Source: CAVWTN01 sp963757945 (GTDB taxonomy: Bacteria; Vulcanimicrobiota; Vulcanimicrobiia; Vulcanimicrobiales; Vulcanimicrobiaceae). From it: DNA of 64,000 nt. Made by a program: the position numbers and the translations under genes. The stretch is from NCBI GenBank assembly GCA_963757945.1, contig CAVWTN010000002.1, positions 1,054,001 through 1,118,000 of the forward strand, read 5' to 3'. A model generated the notes under the pieces. It saw nothing but the letters and a program-made list of their open reading frames with translations, was not told where the DNA came from and searched no databases. Of this stretch, positions 32,148 through 41,919 are shown one piece after another; the stretch's first letter is position 1; every line of letters begins with the position of its first letter.

Positions 32148-32962
32148 TGCGCTTGGACTTTGTCGCCGTCGATGACCGTGACGCCCAAGCGAACGACGGG
32201 CGCCGCTGCCGGATTGGCCGGCGCCGGGACGTTGGGGGCCGCTTGATGCGGCGGCTGTTGCACGGGGAAGCTGAGCGGTTCGACGGGGAACGACCGGATC
32301 GGCTCCTTGGGAGACCGTAGCGCAAGGCGCAGCGTCGTGTTGAGGTCGGCCATCGCGATCATGTCGGTCTGCTCGGGCGTGAGCTCGAGCGTGATCGTCT
32401 GATAGTTCTGGTTTTCCGGCGAAGGCGTCGCGCCCGCGGTCTCGAGCGAGTTGCCGAGGGCGAGCACGGTGATGCCGCGCAGGATCGCGTAGCCCCGCGG
32501 CTGGCTCGAGCTATCGCGCGGCGGTACGGCGATCACGTCGACTTTGTCGCCCGCCTGGATCAAACCCGAGACGCTCTTGACCTTGTCGATCGAGATGCTG
32601 ACCGCGCGTGTTCCGGGGCGCAGGCGATAGGTGAGCGACGTTTCGACCGGCGCGCCGATCTTCGACGTCGTGATGGTCGATCCGGTCGGGATCGTGATCA
32701 TCGCGAGCTTGCCGTCGAGTTGGCGCGGATCGAGAACGGCGTCCGGGTCGACCTCGTTGGCCGGACGAGAGCTCTGAACCACCATCTCACGCGTGATCTT
32801 CGTGCGGGCGGGGATGTCTTGGCCCGCGACGAGGATCGTCCGAGGGGCTTGCTGCGGCGCTGCCTTCTGCTGGAGCCCTCCGAGATAGTTGACCGTCAAG
32901 ATGCCGGTACCGATGGCCACGATAGCCGCGACGATCAGAGTGATGCGACGAGTCTTGTTCAT
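32144..32962 (-). CDS. cpaB: Tad pilus assembly protein CpaB/RcpC
   Basis: The 272-residue protein has a single N-terminal TM (ITLIVAAIVAIGTGILTV). A SAF/AFP-like domain with RTILVAGQDIPARTKITREMVV (about 42-63) and RLRPGTRAVSISIDKVKSVSGLIQAGDKVDVIAVPP follows, which is the CpaB/RcpC hallmark. It is thought to act in the periplasm near the secretin, possibly contacting peptidoglycan. The Pro/Ala-rich C-terminus before the last strand is longer than usual. ATG 32962 overlaps the upstream peptidase stop. Confidence 0.92.
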   Translation of the reverse strand: MNKTRRITLIVAAIVAIGTGILTVNYLGGLQQKAAPQQAPRTILVAGQDIPARTKITREMVVQSSRPANEVDPDAVLDPRQLDGKLAMITIPTGSTITTSKIGAPVETSLTYRLRPGTRAVSISIDKVKSVSGLIQAGDKVDVIAVPPRDSSSQPRGYAILRGITVLALGNSLETAGATPSPENQNYQTITLELTPEQTDMIAMADLNTTLRLALRSPKEPIRSFPVEPLSFPVQQPPHQAAPNVPAPANPAAAPVVRLGVTVIDGDKVQAQ

Positions 32963-33483
32963 TGAATGAGCCTCAAGGAAGGAGCGATGCTGTGGGAGAG
33001 AGCGACGGCGCAAGCGCCGAGAGCGATGGCGATGGCGTAGGGCAGGGCGGTGGAGTGCGCCGGCGCGACCGCGACGGTGCCGCGGTAGGCCAGGGGCCGC
33101 AAAATGCCGGCCGTGTTTCCAAAGAGTTCACCGAGCCGGCCGCGCAGCGCCATGTACGCGACCGCGAGGAGCCCGCCGCCGAGCGACGTGTAGATCAAGA
33201 AAAGCAAAACGTCGGGATAGCCGAACGCGGCTCCCGCGGCCGCCGCCAGTTTCACGTCCCCGCCGCCGAGCCAGTGCATCGAGAAAGCGAACGATCCAAG
33301 AAGCAAGATGCCGATGAGAATCCCCACCGCAATCGCGCAGGCTACGATCCCGTGCAGCGCGCTGTATCCAACCGCGATGACGGCGAGCGTCGCCGGGATC
33401 GCGTTCGGAATCCGCCGGATGGACACGTCGGTCCAGACGGCGATGGCGCAGGCGGCGAGAACGAACCAAACGAGAATGCTCAC
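32959..33483 (-). CDS. cpaA: A24 prepilin peptidase CpaA/TadV
   Basis: This short A24 peptidase (174 residues) has the first catalytic Asp in WTDVSIRRIPNAIP and the second in MHWLGGGDVKLAAAAG (GGGDVK). Five to six helices fill the rest. It is the expected Tad-locus peptidase that processes Flp prepilin. GTG 33483 overlaps the Flp stop (GTGA). A longer A24 paralogue lies at the end of the same operon. Confidence 0.92.
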   Translation of the reverse strand: MSILVWFVLAACAIAVWTDVSIRRIPNAIPATLAVIAVGYSALHGIVACAIAVGILIGILLLGSFAFSMHWLGGGDVKLAAAAGAAFGYPDVLLFLIYTSLGGGLLAVAYMALRGRLGELFGNTAGILRPLAYRGTVAVAPAHSTALPYAIAIALGACAVALSHSIAPSLRLIQ

Positions 33484-33653
33484 GACAAACTAGTGATCAC
33501 CTGTGACGAGTTGTTGAAACTGTTGTTGAGTCGTCTACCAAAAAGGGCCAAGCTGCTGACTGCAACCAGCGCAACGAGGCCGACGATGAGCGCGTACTCC
33601 ACGAGGCCTTGCCCGTTCTCATCGGTCAAAAGGGCGTACGCTACGGTTGGCAT
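33480..33653 (-). CDS. flp: Flp-family type IVb pilin, operon copy
   Basis: The 57-residue prepilin has a short leader followed by ENGQGLVEYALIVGLVALVAV, the Flp motif with the cleavage Gly, Glu+5 and Tyr+6. The rest is short and Asn/Ser-rich. ATG 33653 follows GAGG. It is the first gene of the assembly operon and lies behind a strong terminator that follows the other pilin gene. Confidence 0.9.
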   Translation of the reverse strand: MPTVAYALLTDENGQGLVEYALIVGLVALVAVSSLALFGRRLNNSFNNSSQVITSLS

Positions 33654-33713
33654 GTATAAACCTCGCAAGACTGATATCGGCGATTCCGTTGACGGACTTG
33701 AGGCACGATTAAC

Positions 33714-33762
33714 AGGAAAAACATTACGCCCGCGCCGAGGCGAAATGCCATCGGCGCGGGCG
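33714..33762 (-). terminator. Rho-independent terminator between the two pilin genes
   Basis: On the minus strand a perfect 12-bp GC stem (33762-33751 with 33738-33727) and a 12-nt loop are followed by TAATGTTTTTCCT. It lies 22 nt after the stop of the upstream pilin gene and before the operon copy. It would limit readthrough and raise the ratio of that pilin to the assembly proteins. Confidence 0.88.
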
Positions 33763-33783
33763 TGGTCATACATCGGTGAGTGA

Positions 33784-33948
33784 TTAGGTGAGCGAGGCGC
33801 CGGCGGCACTGAGCTTGGTGCTGGCTCTCGTACCGATCAGTTGAAGTGCGACGATCGCAACGACCGAGATCAGAGCGATGATGAGCGCGTATTCGACGAG
33901 GCCCTGGCCTTCGTCGTCGCGGAGCATGTTGGTGAGATTCTTAAGCAC
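33784..33948 (-). CDS. flp: Flp-family type IVb pilin, likely major pilin
   Basis: The 54-residue prepilin opens with GTG 33948 behind AAGGAG. Leader MLKNLTNMLRDDEGQG is followed by LVEYALIIALISVVAIVALQLIG, a textbook Flp hydrophobic domain with Glu+5/Tyr+6. It is monocistronic: its own leader region with hairpins lies upstream and a strong terminator lies downstream. High, separate expression is implied, so this is the better candidate for the main pilus subunit. Confidence 0.9.
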   Translation of the reverse strand: MLKNLTNMLRDDEGQGLVEYALIIALISVVAIVALQLIGTRASTKLSAAGASLT

Positions 33949-33987
33949 GGGAACTCCTTAGAGGGGTGTGAAGCAGAGTGTGTGGGA

Positions 33988-34033
33988 CGGCTGTTGTAAC
34001 AGCCGAGATGGGCGGGGTGAGGATCCGTCCTCA
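33988..34033 (-). promoter_or_regulatory. Two hairpins in the putative 5' leader of the major pilin gene
   Basis: CGGCTGTTGTAACAGCCG (33988-34005) and TGAGGA-TCCG-TCCTCA (34018-34033) can each fold. They lie 40-85 nt before the pilin GTG, downstream of a TATACA box (minus strand 34040-34035). No T-run follows, so stabilising or regulatory 5' stem-loops are more likely than terminators. They could also mark the end of the 34079-34537 gene. Confidence 0.4.
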
Positions 34034-34078
34034 CTGTATAGTTCGGCTAGAATCCAACTGGACGATAGCCGGCCTACG

Positions 34079-34537
34079 TTAAGTTTCTGTCTTGAGCCGC
34101 TCCTCGATCGGAACGGTGACATCCGCATTCGCGGGCTTGAGGATGATCTGACGCTTGGCGAGGATCGCGCCGGACGGGGACGTGGCTACCACGGTCAACA
34201 GACCATCGCGGTAGTAGTCACCGGCGGCTGGGATTTCGAGTTTAAAGATGCCGGCTGCGTCGGTTACGACGTAACGGCGATTCACTACGACATCCGGGAT
34301 ATCGGCGCTGACCGTTCCGAACAGCGTCAGAACGAGCGGCGTGGAGGCCAGCGCTCTGCCGGAAACTGCGATGTGGTAGGTCCCCGGAACCTGTTGGACG
34401 GCGAGTAAGGCGAGCGATCCGGCCGGAGCCGAAGCGCCGATTTGAACGCCTTCAGCCCGGGGCGCCGCAAGGCTCGGGGCCGTCGTAGAGACGACCGATG
34501 CCAATACGGCTAAGGCGAAAGCAGTAGATGGGTTCAC
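34079..34537 (-). CDS. Small exported protein beside the Tad locus, unknown
   Basis: The 152-residue protein begins with a signal peptide (ALAVLASVVSTTAPSLAAP, cleavage about residue 25). The mature part is a beta-rich domain with YHIAVSGRALASTPLVLTLFGTVS and YVVTDAAGIFKLEIPAAGDYYRDGLLTVVATS, resembling a carboxypeptidase-regulatory or transthyretin-like fold. No catalytic motif. It is divergent from the cpaC secretin gene and upstream of the pilin gene on the same strand, so a pilus-linked periplasmic role is plausible but only positional. Confidence 0.7.
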   Translation of the reverse strand: MNPSTAFALAVLASVVSTTAPSLAAPRAEGVQIGASAPAGSLALLAVQQVPGTYHIAVSGRALASTPLVLTLFGTVSADIPDVVVNRRYVVTDAAGIFKLEIPAAGDYYRDGLLTVVATSPSGAILAKRQIILKPANADVTVPIEERLKTET

Positions 34538-34711
34538 GCTATGTCCTCCGCAACGGACTGTACGCCCGGTCTCGGGCGCTATGCAATGGTCATCGGCAAT
34601 TCTTTACGGATCGTGTACGCAATGTTGACGCGATAACGCCGATAACTGGTTGTAGAATGCAATTCCAGGCGGGGCCATAGGCCACGTCTTGTCGTCACTC
34701 GGGGGCACCAC

Positions 34712-36148
34712 GTGTTTCATCAAAGGTTTGGAAGTTCGCTGATGGGCATCGCGTTCGCCGGCGCCGCGCTGAGCGGCACCGTCGCCGCTGCGTATGCCCA
34801 GGAAGCAAACGTCCTCTCGGTACCATCCGGGAGCTCGATCGTGCTTCATACGGAAGGTCTGACCAGAGTCGCCATCGGCGACGGCCGGATCGCCGGGGTC
34901 GTCCCGATCGGCACCTCGCAACTCGTCATCAACGGGAAGTCGCCCGGTACCACGACCTTGCTCGTCTGGTCTGCCGGGGGCCGGCAGGTCTACAACGTTA
35001 CCGTTTCCGAGCAGAATGTCGATACGATCGCCCGCATGCTGCGAGCGGCGATCACCGAGCCGAACGTGCAAGTGATCAGCTTCGGCAAGGCGTCGGTCGT
35101 CGTAAAAGGCAACGTTAGTGACGCAACGCACTTTCAAGATCTCTCCGACATCCTCGGCCGCTTCGATAAGATCGCGGCCGCCGAGGGTTACAAGATCGTC
35201 AACGCGGTCACCGTCCTGCACCCGCTCGGTCAAGTCCAGGCCGAGCTCGCGCACATCCCCGGCGCAAGCGACGTTCGCGTCGACCCCGATGCTAAGGGGA
35301 ACGTGATCGTCAGCGGCCGGGTCCACGAGCGCTTCGAAGCCGAGCGCATCCTCGAACGGGCGCGCGGCCTCGCCGGTGCCTATCTCGCCGCAGACGGCAA
35401 GGTCATCGATCGCCTGACGGTCGAGACTTCGAGCGAGGTCGACATCAAAGTCTACGTCCTCGAAATCGATCACAGCGGCCTAAAGAACCTCGGCATCAAC
35501 TTCCAGGCCGGCACGCCCGACCCGAACAACCCGAACAGCATCACGCTCGGGCCTCCGGAGTTCCCGATCCTCGAGAACCGGAGCACGGTCAACGTGTCCG
35601 CGCCGCTGGCGATCGGCCAGTTCTTCCGGACGACGATCCTCGCGCCGACCCTGAACCTCGTCATCCAGAGCGGTCACGCGAAGGTCCTCTCCGCCCCGAA
35701 CCTGACCACGGTCCCCGGCAAGGAAGCGACGTTCCTGGTCGGCGGCGAGATCCCGTATGCGGTCTCTAACGGAAGCAACGGCGTCGGCATCGTGTTCAAG
35801 GACTACGGCGTCATGCTCAAACTCACGCCGCAGTTGCTCGGGAACGGTCAGGTCGAAACGGTGATCGCCCCGGAGATCTCGGATCTCGATTTCTCCAACG
35901 GCATCACGCTCAACGGCTTCGTCGTTCCTGCGCTCAAAGTGAGCCGTCTCTCGACCGACATCATCACCAAGGCGGGCGAAAGCATCGTCATGGGCGGCAT
36001 GCTTCGCCGGATCGAGACCCGGAACTTCACCAAGATTCCGCTCTTGGGCGACCTTCCGATCCTCGGCCAGCTGTTCCGCTCGACCAGTTATCAGCACAAC
36101 GAAACGGATATCGTCTTCGTCATGACACCGGAGGTCATCGTAAGGTGA
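34712..36148 (+). CDS. cpaC: Tad pilus outer-membrane secretin CpaC/RcpA
   Basis: The 478-residue secretin has a signal peptide (cleavage near AYAQ, residue 30). A pilus-formation N-terminal domain (VLSVPSGSSIVLHTEGLTRVAIGDGRIAGVVPI...PGTTTLLVW, about 34-100) and BON-like modules (about 105-240) follow. The secretin C-domain carries VEVLEIDHSGLKNLGI-type entry, LSAPNLTTVPGKEATFLVGGEIPY and VPALKVSRLSTDIITKAGESIVMGGML. It forms the channel for the pilus. GTG 34712 follows a GGGGG run. The 174-bp region to the divergent small gene has a TAGAAT -10-like box at 34653-34658. Confidence 0.93.
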   Translation: MFHQRFGSSLMGIAFAGAALSGTVAAAYAQEANVLSVPSGSSIVLHTEGLTRVAIGDGRIAGVVPIGTSQLVINGKSPGTTTLLVWSAGGRQVYNVTVSEQNVDTIARMLRAAITEPNVQVISFGKASVVVKGNVSDATHFQDLSDILGRFDKIAAAEGYKIVNAVTVLHPLGQVQAELAHIPGASDVRVDPDAKGNVIVSGRVHERFEAERILERARGLAGAYLAADGKVIDRLTVETSSEVDIKVYVLEIDHSGLKNLGINFQAGTPDPNNPNSITLGPPEFPILENRSTVNVSAPLAIGQFFRTTILAPTLNLVIQSGHAKVLSAPNLTTVPGKEATFLVGGEIPYAVSNGSNGVGIVFKDYGVMLKLTPQLLGNGQVETVIAPEISDLDFSNGITLNGFVVPALKVSRLSTDIITKAGESIVMGGMLRRIETRNFTKIPLLGDLPILGQLFRSTSYQHNETDIVFVMTPEVIVR

Positions 36149-36342
36149 GTGCACTGCGCGACTTTGCCTGCAAGCTGCTGCGAGACGAGAGAGGTGCGAC
36201 GATGGTCGAGTTCGCGCTCGTCTTGACGCTGCTCTCCATGGTCGCGCTGGGCGGTTTCGTTTTCATCCAATACTATGCCAGCAACCAGATCCAAGGCAGC
36301 GGGTCGCGCATGACGACCCAGTCGTCGGTAACCCCGCCATGA
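36145..36342 (+). CDS. TadE/Flp-like pseudopilin, short
   Basis: The 65-residue protein overlaps the cpaC stop (GTGA). RDERGATMVEFALVLTLLSMVALGGFVFI has the Gly cleavage site and Glu+5 of class III prepilins, with Phe in place of Tyr as in TadE-like proteins. The tail is short and Ser/Thr/Gln-rich. It could be a minor pilin or TadE-like pseudopilin. Confidence 0.8.
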   Translation: MSALRDFACKLLRDERGATMVEFALVLTLLSMVALGGFVFIQYYASNQIQGSGSRMTTQSSVTPP

Positions 36343-36361
36343 TCATCACGGAGGATCACAC

Positions 36362-37354
36362 GTGACCGCGCACGCCGTCAACTCGCGCCGTCCGATCGCA
36401 CGAGGCGTAGCACTCGTAGAGACCGCGCTTGTCATGAGCGTCGTTCTGCTCATGATGCTCGCCTCGATCAACCTTTCGATCATCGGCTTTTATCAAATGT
36501 CGGCCGACGCCGCCGCTTTCTTCGAAGCCCACTCCTCTGCGCTGAACCGGCAATGTGGGACCGGGGCCGTCGGTAACTCGCTCTTCAACCGCATTCCCAC
36601 GACCGCGTTCTCGTGCACCGAGATCGCCGGGCAGACGTTGAGCGTCCCGGTTACGGGATATAATTTCCAATCCAACAACACGCGCTACGGCGGTTACTCG
36701 ATCATGCAGGGTAGCCAGATCCGCACCGACGTCGACGCCACCTCGGCGAGCATCGGGCTCTTGCCCGGCGGGCTTCAGGCGCCGATCCTCGGCGAAGCGT
36801 TCGAGCCGCAGTTCGACGAGTACGGCGTGCACTACAACGCCGACAGCAACCAGACCCCGCTCTCCTGGTTCACCAACCGCGTCGACTATTTCACGGAGGG
36901 CGAAAACACGCCGCCGTACTTCGTGGGCTATCGCATCATCCGGATGTGCGGCGATACGATGACGACCGGCTCCGGGGCGAGCACGGTGGTCACGCCTTGG
37001 TCGCAGTGCGTGAACACGACCTGGCACGCGCTAGGCCTAGCCGAGTACCTCGATACCGACAACTGGGGCTATACAAATCCCGGCATCGGCCCGGTCAACA
37101 ACACGGGGACTCCCAAGGCGACGTTCCAGTTCGCTCAGTGCCATCAGCAGCTCTACGTGCAGTTTGCGACCAAGCTTGCGACGTACTACTCGACGGCGCT
37201 GCCGACGCCGGCTCAAGCGGCCGCAGATTTCAATCCGCAGCTAGCGGGATCGCTGCTCTACAACATCTATTACCAGGACAACATTCAAACCTCGCCCCCG
37301 ACGTGGTCCTCGGGCGTCGGCGCGTATCCAACGAACCCGGGTTTGGGGTGCTAA
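36362..37354 (+). CDS. TadE-like pseudopilin with large exported domain
   Basis: GTG 36362 follows GGAGG. The 330-residue protein starts with a prepilin-like segment (RGVALVETALVMSVVLLMMLASINLSIIGFYQM), with Glu+5-like spacing. The remaining about 270 residues are exported, with several Cys (RQCGTG, FSCTE, RMCGD, SQCVN, AQCHQ) that could form disulfides. No known enzyme domain. It follows the short TadE-like gene by 19 nt. Confidence 0.75.
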   Translation: MTAHAVNSRRPIARGVALVETALVMSVVLLMMLASINLSIIGFYQMSADAAAFFEAHSSALNRQCGTGAVGNSLFNRIPTTAFSCTEIAGQTLSVPVTGYNFQSNNTRYGGYSIMQGSQIRTDVDATSASIGLLPGGLQAPILGEAFEPQFDEYGVHYNADSNQTPLSWFTNRVDYFTEGENTPPYFVGYRIIRMCGDTMTTGSGASTVVTPWSQCVNTTWHALGLAEYLDTDNWGYTNPGIGPVNNTGTPKATFQFAQCHQQLYVQFATKLATYYSTALPTPAQAAADFNPQLAGSLLYNIYYQDNIQTSPPTWSSGVGAYPTNPGLGC

Positions 37355-37356
37355 CG

Positions 37357-38478
37357 ATGGAGCGTCAACGCGGTCAGACCCTTCCTTTATGGATCGGCGG
37401 CATTTTGGTGACGCTGGCCCTGATGTTCTTCACGTTGAACTACGCGAACATGATTCGCTGGCAGATCCGCGCGCAGAACGCCGCCGACGCCGCGGCGAGC
37501 GGCCTGCTCTCGATCCAGACGAGCAATTGGAATCGCATGCAAGTCATGCTCTACGCCTCGGCCGTCGAGGAGTTCCGGATTCGTCGCTTGATCGACGCCA
37601 TCGTCGTCACGGCAAATCGCTCCGGTAACTGCGTGGACTTGACTTGGCCCGTGCAACCGGTTCCGGCCGCGACGGGGAACTCGTGCTGGAGCGATTACCA
37701 GATTCTGCGAACGGACCTCAATCGCTCGATCACGCGCTACTCCAACGACGTTCAGCTCCTGCACGACTTCACGTATCTCACGACAAAGGCGAACGTCGAA
37801 GCCGACATGCAGACGATGCTGACGCACATTCAAACGCACTGCTATAACCAGCCGGGCGGCGGCGGCGGCATCGAAGGCGCCGACTGCGCTTTCAACTATC
37901 AGATCAACTCGATCGGCGGCCGCACCGACCTGCAAGGCGTTGCGATGGACGCGTACATCATCGAGACGCCGCGCATCGTGAACGGCGTCATGTCGGGGCT
38001 CGTCACCAACTTCAACGTCTCGCAAATCAACCAGAACCTGTGGCTTCCCGAGCGCGTCGACATCGTCGCCTGCGCCACGGTTCCGCCGCTGGTCCCGGCG
38101 CTGTCAAACATCATTCGCGCCGTGCCGTTCGTCGCGGTGGGGCGCGCCGCCGCAACGTCGGTCCAGGTGTTGCAGGACTGGATGCAGCCAGGCCTCGTCG
38201 GTGACCCCGCGATCGCCGGCGGCGCCGCATTCCAATCGAGCGAGAACCCGGCGAACGAAAAGCTCGCGAACGGCGACGACAATCCCTACTATACGATCAA
38301 CTACGGCGGCAACAATAACATCGTCTATCCGCAGTATCGCGGCTTCCTGGACCCCATCGCAAACGACGAATTCAGCGTCCAGATGGGCTGGTGGGGCTCG
38401 GTGCCGATCAAGCCGTTCGGCCCCACGGTCGTGCCGGGCACAACAGTGGCTTGCCCAGTGCCGGATCCGAGACTGTAA
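37357..38478 (+). CDS. TadG-like pilus protein
   Basis: The 373-residue protein starts 2 nt after the preceding stop. MERQRGQTLPLWIGGILVTLALMFFTLNYANMIRWQIRAQNAADAAA is the TadG/Flp-like N-terminus: a hydrophobic anchor followed by the conserved RxxLQNAADAAALA-type helix. The exported part is long, with paired Cys and an Asn/Tyr-rich end (PYYTINYGGNNNIVYPQY). Likely a cell-envelope component of the Tad apparatus. Confidence 0.8.
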   Translation: MERQRGQTLPLWIGGILVTLALMFFTLNYANMIRWQIRAQNAADAAASGLLSIQTSNWNRMQVMLYASAVEEFRIRRLIDAIVVTANRSGNCVDLTWPVQPVPAATGNSCWSDYQILRTDLNRSITRYSNDVQLLHDFTYLTTKANVEADMQTMLTHIQTHCYNQPGGGGGIEGADCAFNYQINSIGGRTDLQGVAMDAYIIETPRIVNGVMSGLVTNFNVSQINQNLWLPERVDIVACATVPPLVPALSNIIRAVPFVAVGRAAATSVQVLQDWMQPGLVGDPAIAGGAAFQSSENPANEKLANGDDNPYYTINYGGNNNIVYPQYRGFLDPIANDEFSVQMGWWGSVPIKPFGPTVVPGTTVACPVPDPRL

Positions 38479-38499
38479 ATGATCGAAGGAGCGGTTTCT

Positions 38500-39756
<1,257 letters not shown>

Positions 39757-39789
39757 CCGGAGAACCCCGGCACCGCAGCCGGCACCAGG

Positions 39790-39830
39790 GGAGATGGGCA
39801 GCTCTAGAGCGGCCCATCTCCTCTTTATTC
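39790..39830 (+). terminator. Rho-independent terminator of the cpaC-TadE/G operon
   Basis: GGAGATGGGC (39790-39799) pairs perfectly with GCCCATCTCC (39812-39821) around a 12-nt loop, followed by TCTTTATTCC. It lies 33 nt after the stop of the Thr-Pro-tailed gene. Confidence 0.85.
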
Positions 39831-39861
39831 CAAGCCCTCAAAGGCCGATGAAGAAGTAGTG

Positions 39862-40452
39862 ATGCGCCTGCGCCCCACGAACCTGCTCCCGCTCCTCGTC
39901 GCCGCCGCCTTGCTCGCAGCCCGTCCCGCACCGGCCCAGGTTCAGATCATCATCGGCGGCCCCGATCCGACGCCGGCGCCGCACCCGGCGCACGCGGCCC
40001 GTACGGCGCGCGCCGCAGCCGCGGCGACGGGCGCCGCGCAGGCGCAAACCGCGCAAACGGCACCCAGCAGCTACCCGGCCTCCGGCGCCGGCGCGCAGGT
40101 CGCGGAGTATGCCCTCAAATTCGTCGGAACGCCCTACGTCTGGGGCGGCGCGGGGCCCGCGGGCTTCGACTGCTCCGGCTACACCCAATACGTCTTCCGC
40201 CAATTCGGGGTCCCGATCCCACGCACGGCGGACGAGCAGTTCGCGTACGGCCAGGTGGTTGAAGGCGATCCGATCCCCGGGGATCTCGTGTTCTTTCAAA
40301 CGTACGACTGGGGCGCTTCGCACGTCGGGATCTATCTCGGGAACGGATACTTCGTCAACAGCATCGGGTCGGGCGTGCACGTTTCGAGCTTCGCCTCGGG
40401 ATACTTCACCTCGCGCTACCTCGGCGCGAGACGCTTCGTTCGGAGCGATTGA
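39862..40452 (+). CDS. NlpC/P60-family peptidoglycan hydrolase
   Basis: The 196-residue exported enzyme has a signal peptide (LLPLLVAAALLAARPAPAQ) and an Ala-rich spacer (about 30-78). The NlpC/P60 domain follows: VAEYALKFVGTPYVWGGAGPAGFDCSGYTQYVFRQFG (catalytic Cys in DCSG), GDLVFFQTYDWGASHVGIYLGNG (catalytic His) and FVNSIGSGVHV. These enzymes cleave peptide stems of peptidoglycan. It follows the Tad terminator and precedes a GT87-like gene by 3 nt. It may open the wall for pilus or surface polymer passage, which is inference. Confidence 0.9.
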   Translation: MRLRPTNLLPLLVAAALLAARPAPAQVQIIIGGPDPTPAPHPAHAARTARAAAAATGAAQAQTAQTAPSSYPASGAGAQVAEYALKFVGTPYVWGGAGPAGFDCSGYTQYVFRQFGVPIPRTADEQFAYGQVVEGDPIPGDLVFFQTYDWGASHVGIYLGNGYFVNSIGSGVHVSSFASGYFTSRYLGARRFVRSD

Positions 40453-40455
40453 GCC

Positions 40456-41919
40456 ATGCGGGCGCAAGCGGCGCTCGGTGCGGGCGAGTTCAGCGTGCCC
40501 GCCGCCTCGCCCGGGCGATCGCGGACCGCGCTCGTCATCGCGAGCCTCCTGGCGCTGGGATTGCTCTCGGTTCTGCTCGCTCGCGGGCAGTACGTGCGCG
40601 TTGCGAGCCTCTACGATTTCGCCGCCTTCTACTGCGCCGGCGGCGTGGTCGCGGCCCACGGCGATCCGTACCTCGCCGAACCGCTGCGTTCGTGCTGGAA
40701 TGCGACCAGAGGTTTTGCGCCGGGTTACGGCGTGCCGTTCGCCGTTCCGGCCCCTCTGCCGGGCTATGCGCTGGCGCCGTTCGCGCTGCTGAGCCGCATT
40801 CCGTTTCCGCTTGCGGGCGCGATCTGGGTGGCCCTCTTACTGGGCAGTTTCATGCTGACCGTCAGCCTGCTGCGGCGGCTGTGCGGATGGCGCACCGAGA
40901 CGATCTTCGCGGTTCTGCTGCTCGGCGCGGGCGCGCGTTCGATCTTTCACGGACAACTCGTGCCGATCGTCTACGCAGCCACGGTCGCGACCGCGTACTT
41001 CGTCGTTCGCGGCCGGGATCGCGCCGCCGCGCTCGCCGCCGCGCTCACGCTGTTCGAACCGCACCTCGGCGTGCCGGTTTGCCTGGCGCTGTTCATCGCG
41101 CGCCCGCGCTCGCGCGCGCTCCTTGCCGCATGCGGCGCCGGCCTCGCGTTGATCTCCGTCGCGCTGTTGGGGATCGGCGGCAACATCGAATATTTTCGCG
41201 ATGTCTTGCCGGCGCACGCGCTGAGCGAGATCTCCAACCAAGAGCAATATAGCCTGACGTACCTCGCGCATCTCGCCGGTGCGGGCGAACGGGCGGCGAG
41301 CGGGCTCGGCACGCTCTCCTACATCGTGATGCTCGGCGCGGGGATCGTCGCCGGCCGCATGGCGGCCGCGAAGACGGGCCGGCCCGCGTTGCTCGTCCTG
41401 GTCCCGCCGGCGCTCGCGGTGCTGGGCGGCCCGTTCGTGCACGTCCAGCAATTGGCGATCGCGCTCCCGGCCGCGCTCGTGTTGAGCGACGCCCGCACGC
41501 GCGACGCACGCTGGTGCGCGCTCGCCGCTTTCTTGCTCGCCGTGCCGTTCGGCGCTCTGAGCCTCCTGGAGCTCAATCTGCCGCTGGTCGCGGGCGTCGC
41601 GTTCGTCCTGGCGCTCGATCTCTTCAAGCTCCCGGCCGCGCGCGCCGCACTGGTCAGCGCGGCGGTCGTGGGGGTGCTCGTCGTGCTCTTGAACACGCTG
41701 GCGGCGCCCGTTATCCCAACGCTCGGGCCGCTCGATCCGCGCGACGGGAAGGCGCTGGCGGAGGTCAGCTGGGGCGCGTACATGGCCGCGAGTTTTCACG
41801 CGAACGCCGTGCAGTATAACCTCGCGAAGGTCCCGGGCTGGTGCGGATTGCTGCTGATCGCGCTCGTCGCCTTTCGGGCCGGCGGTTCCGCGGCCCGCAG
41901 CGAAAGCGCGCGCTGCTAG
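40456..41919 (+). CDS. GT87/DUF2029-like membrane glycosyltransferase
   Basis: The 487-residue protein has about eleven TM helices. The first periplasmic loop has DFAAFYCAGGVVAAHGDPYLAEPLRSC, and the second VPAPLPGYALAPFALLSRIPFPLAGAIW. These are DUF2029/GT87 features (acidic first loop, D-Y-P block). GT87 enzymes transfer sugars, often mannose, from polyprenyl-phosphate donors outside the membrane. The acceptor is unknown. A close paralogue is at 48283-49650. It ends in CTAG shared with the stop of the convergent TIGR00300 gene. Confidence 0.8.
   Translation: MRAQAALGAGEFSVPAASPGRSRTALVIASLLALGLLSVLLARGQYVRVASLYDFAAFYCAGGVVAAHGDPYLAEPLRSCWNATRGFAPGYGVPFAVPAPLPGYALAPFALLSRIPFPLAGAIWVALLLGSFMLTVSLLRRLCGWRTETIFAVLLLGAGARSIFHGQLVPIVYAATVATAYFVVRGRDRAAALAAALTLFEPHLGVPVCLALFIARPRSRALLAACGAGLALISVALLGIGGNIEYFRDVLPAHALSEISNQEQYSLTYLAHLAGAGERAASGLGTLSYIVMLGAGIVAGRMAAAKTGRPALLVLVPPALAVLGGPFVHVQQLAIALPAALVLSDARTRDARWCALAAFLLAVPFGALSLLELNLPLVAGVAFVLALDLFKLPAARAALVSAAVVGVLVVLLNTLAAPVIPTLGPLDPRDGKALAEVSWGAYMAASFHANAVQYNLAKVPGWCGLLLIALVAFRAGGSAARSESARC

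Noticed and set aside
34604..35473. A 289-codon open frame antisense to cpaC
   Set aside because: The secretin is unmistakable on the plus strand; the antisense frame has no recognisable segment.
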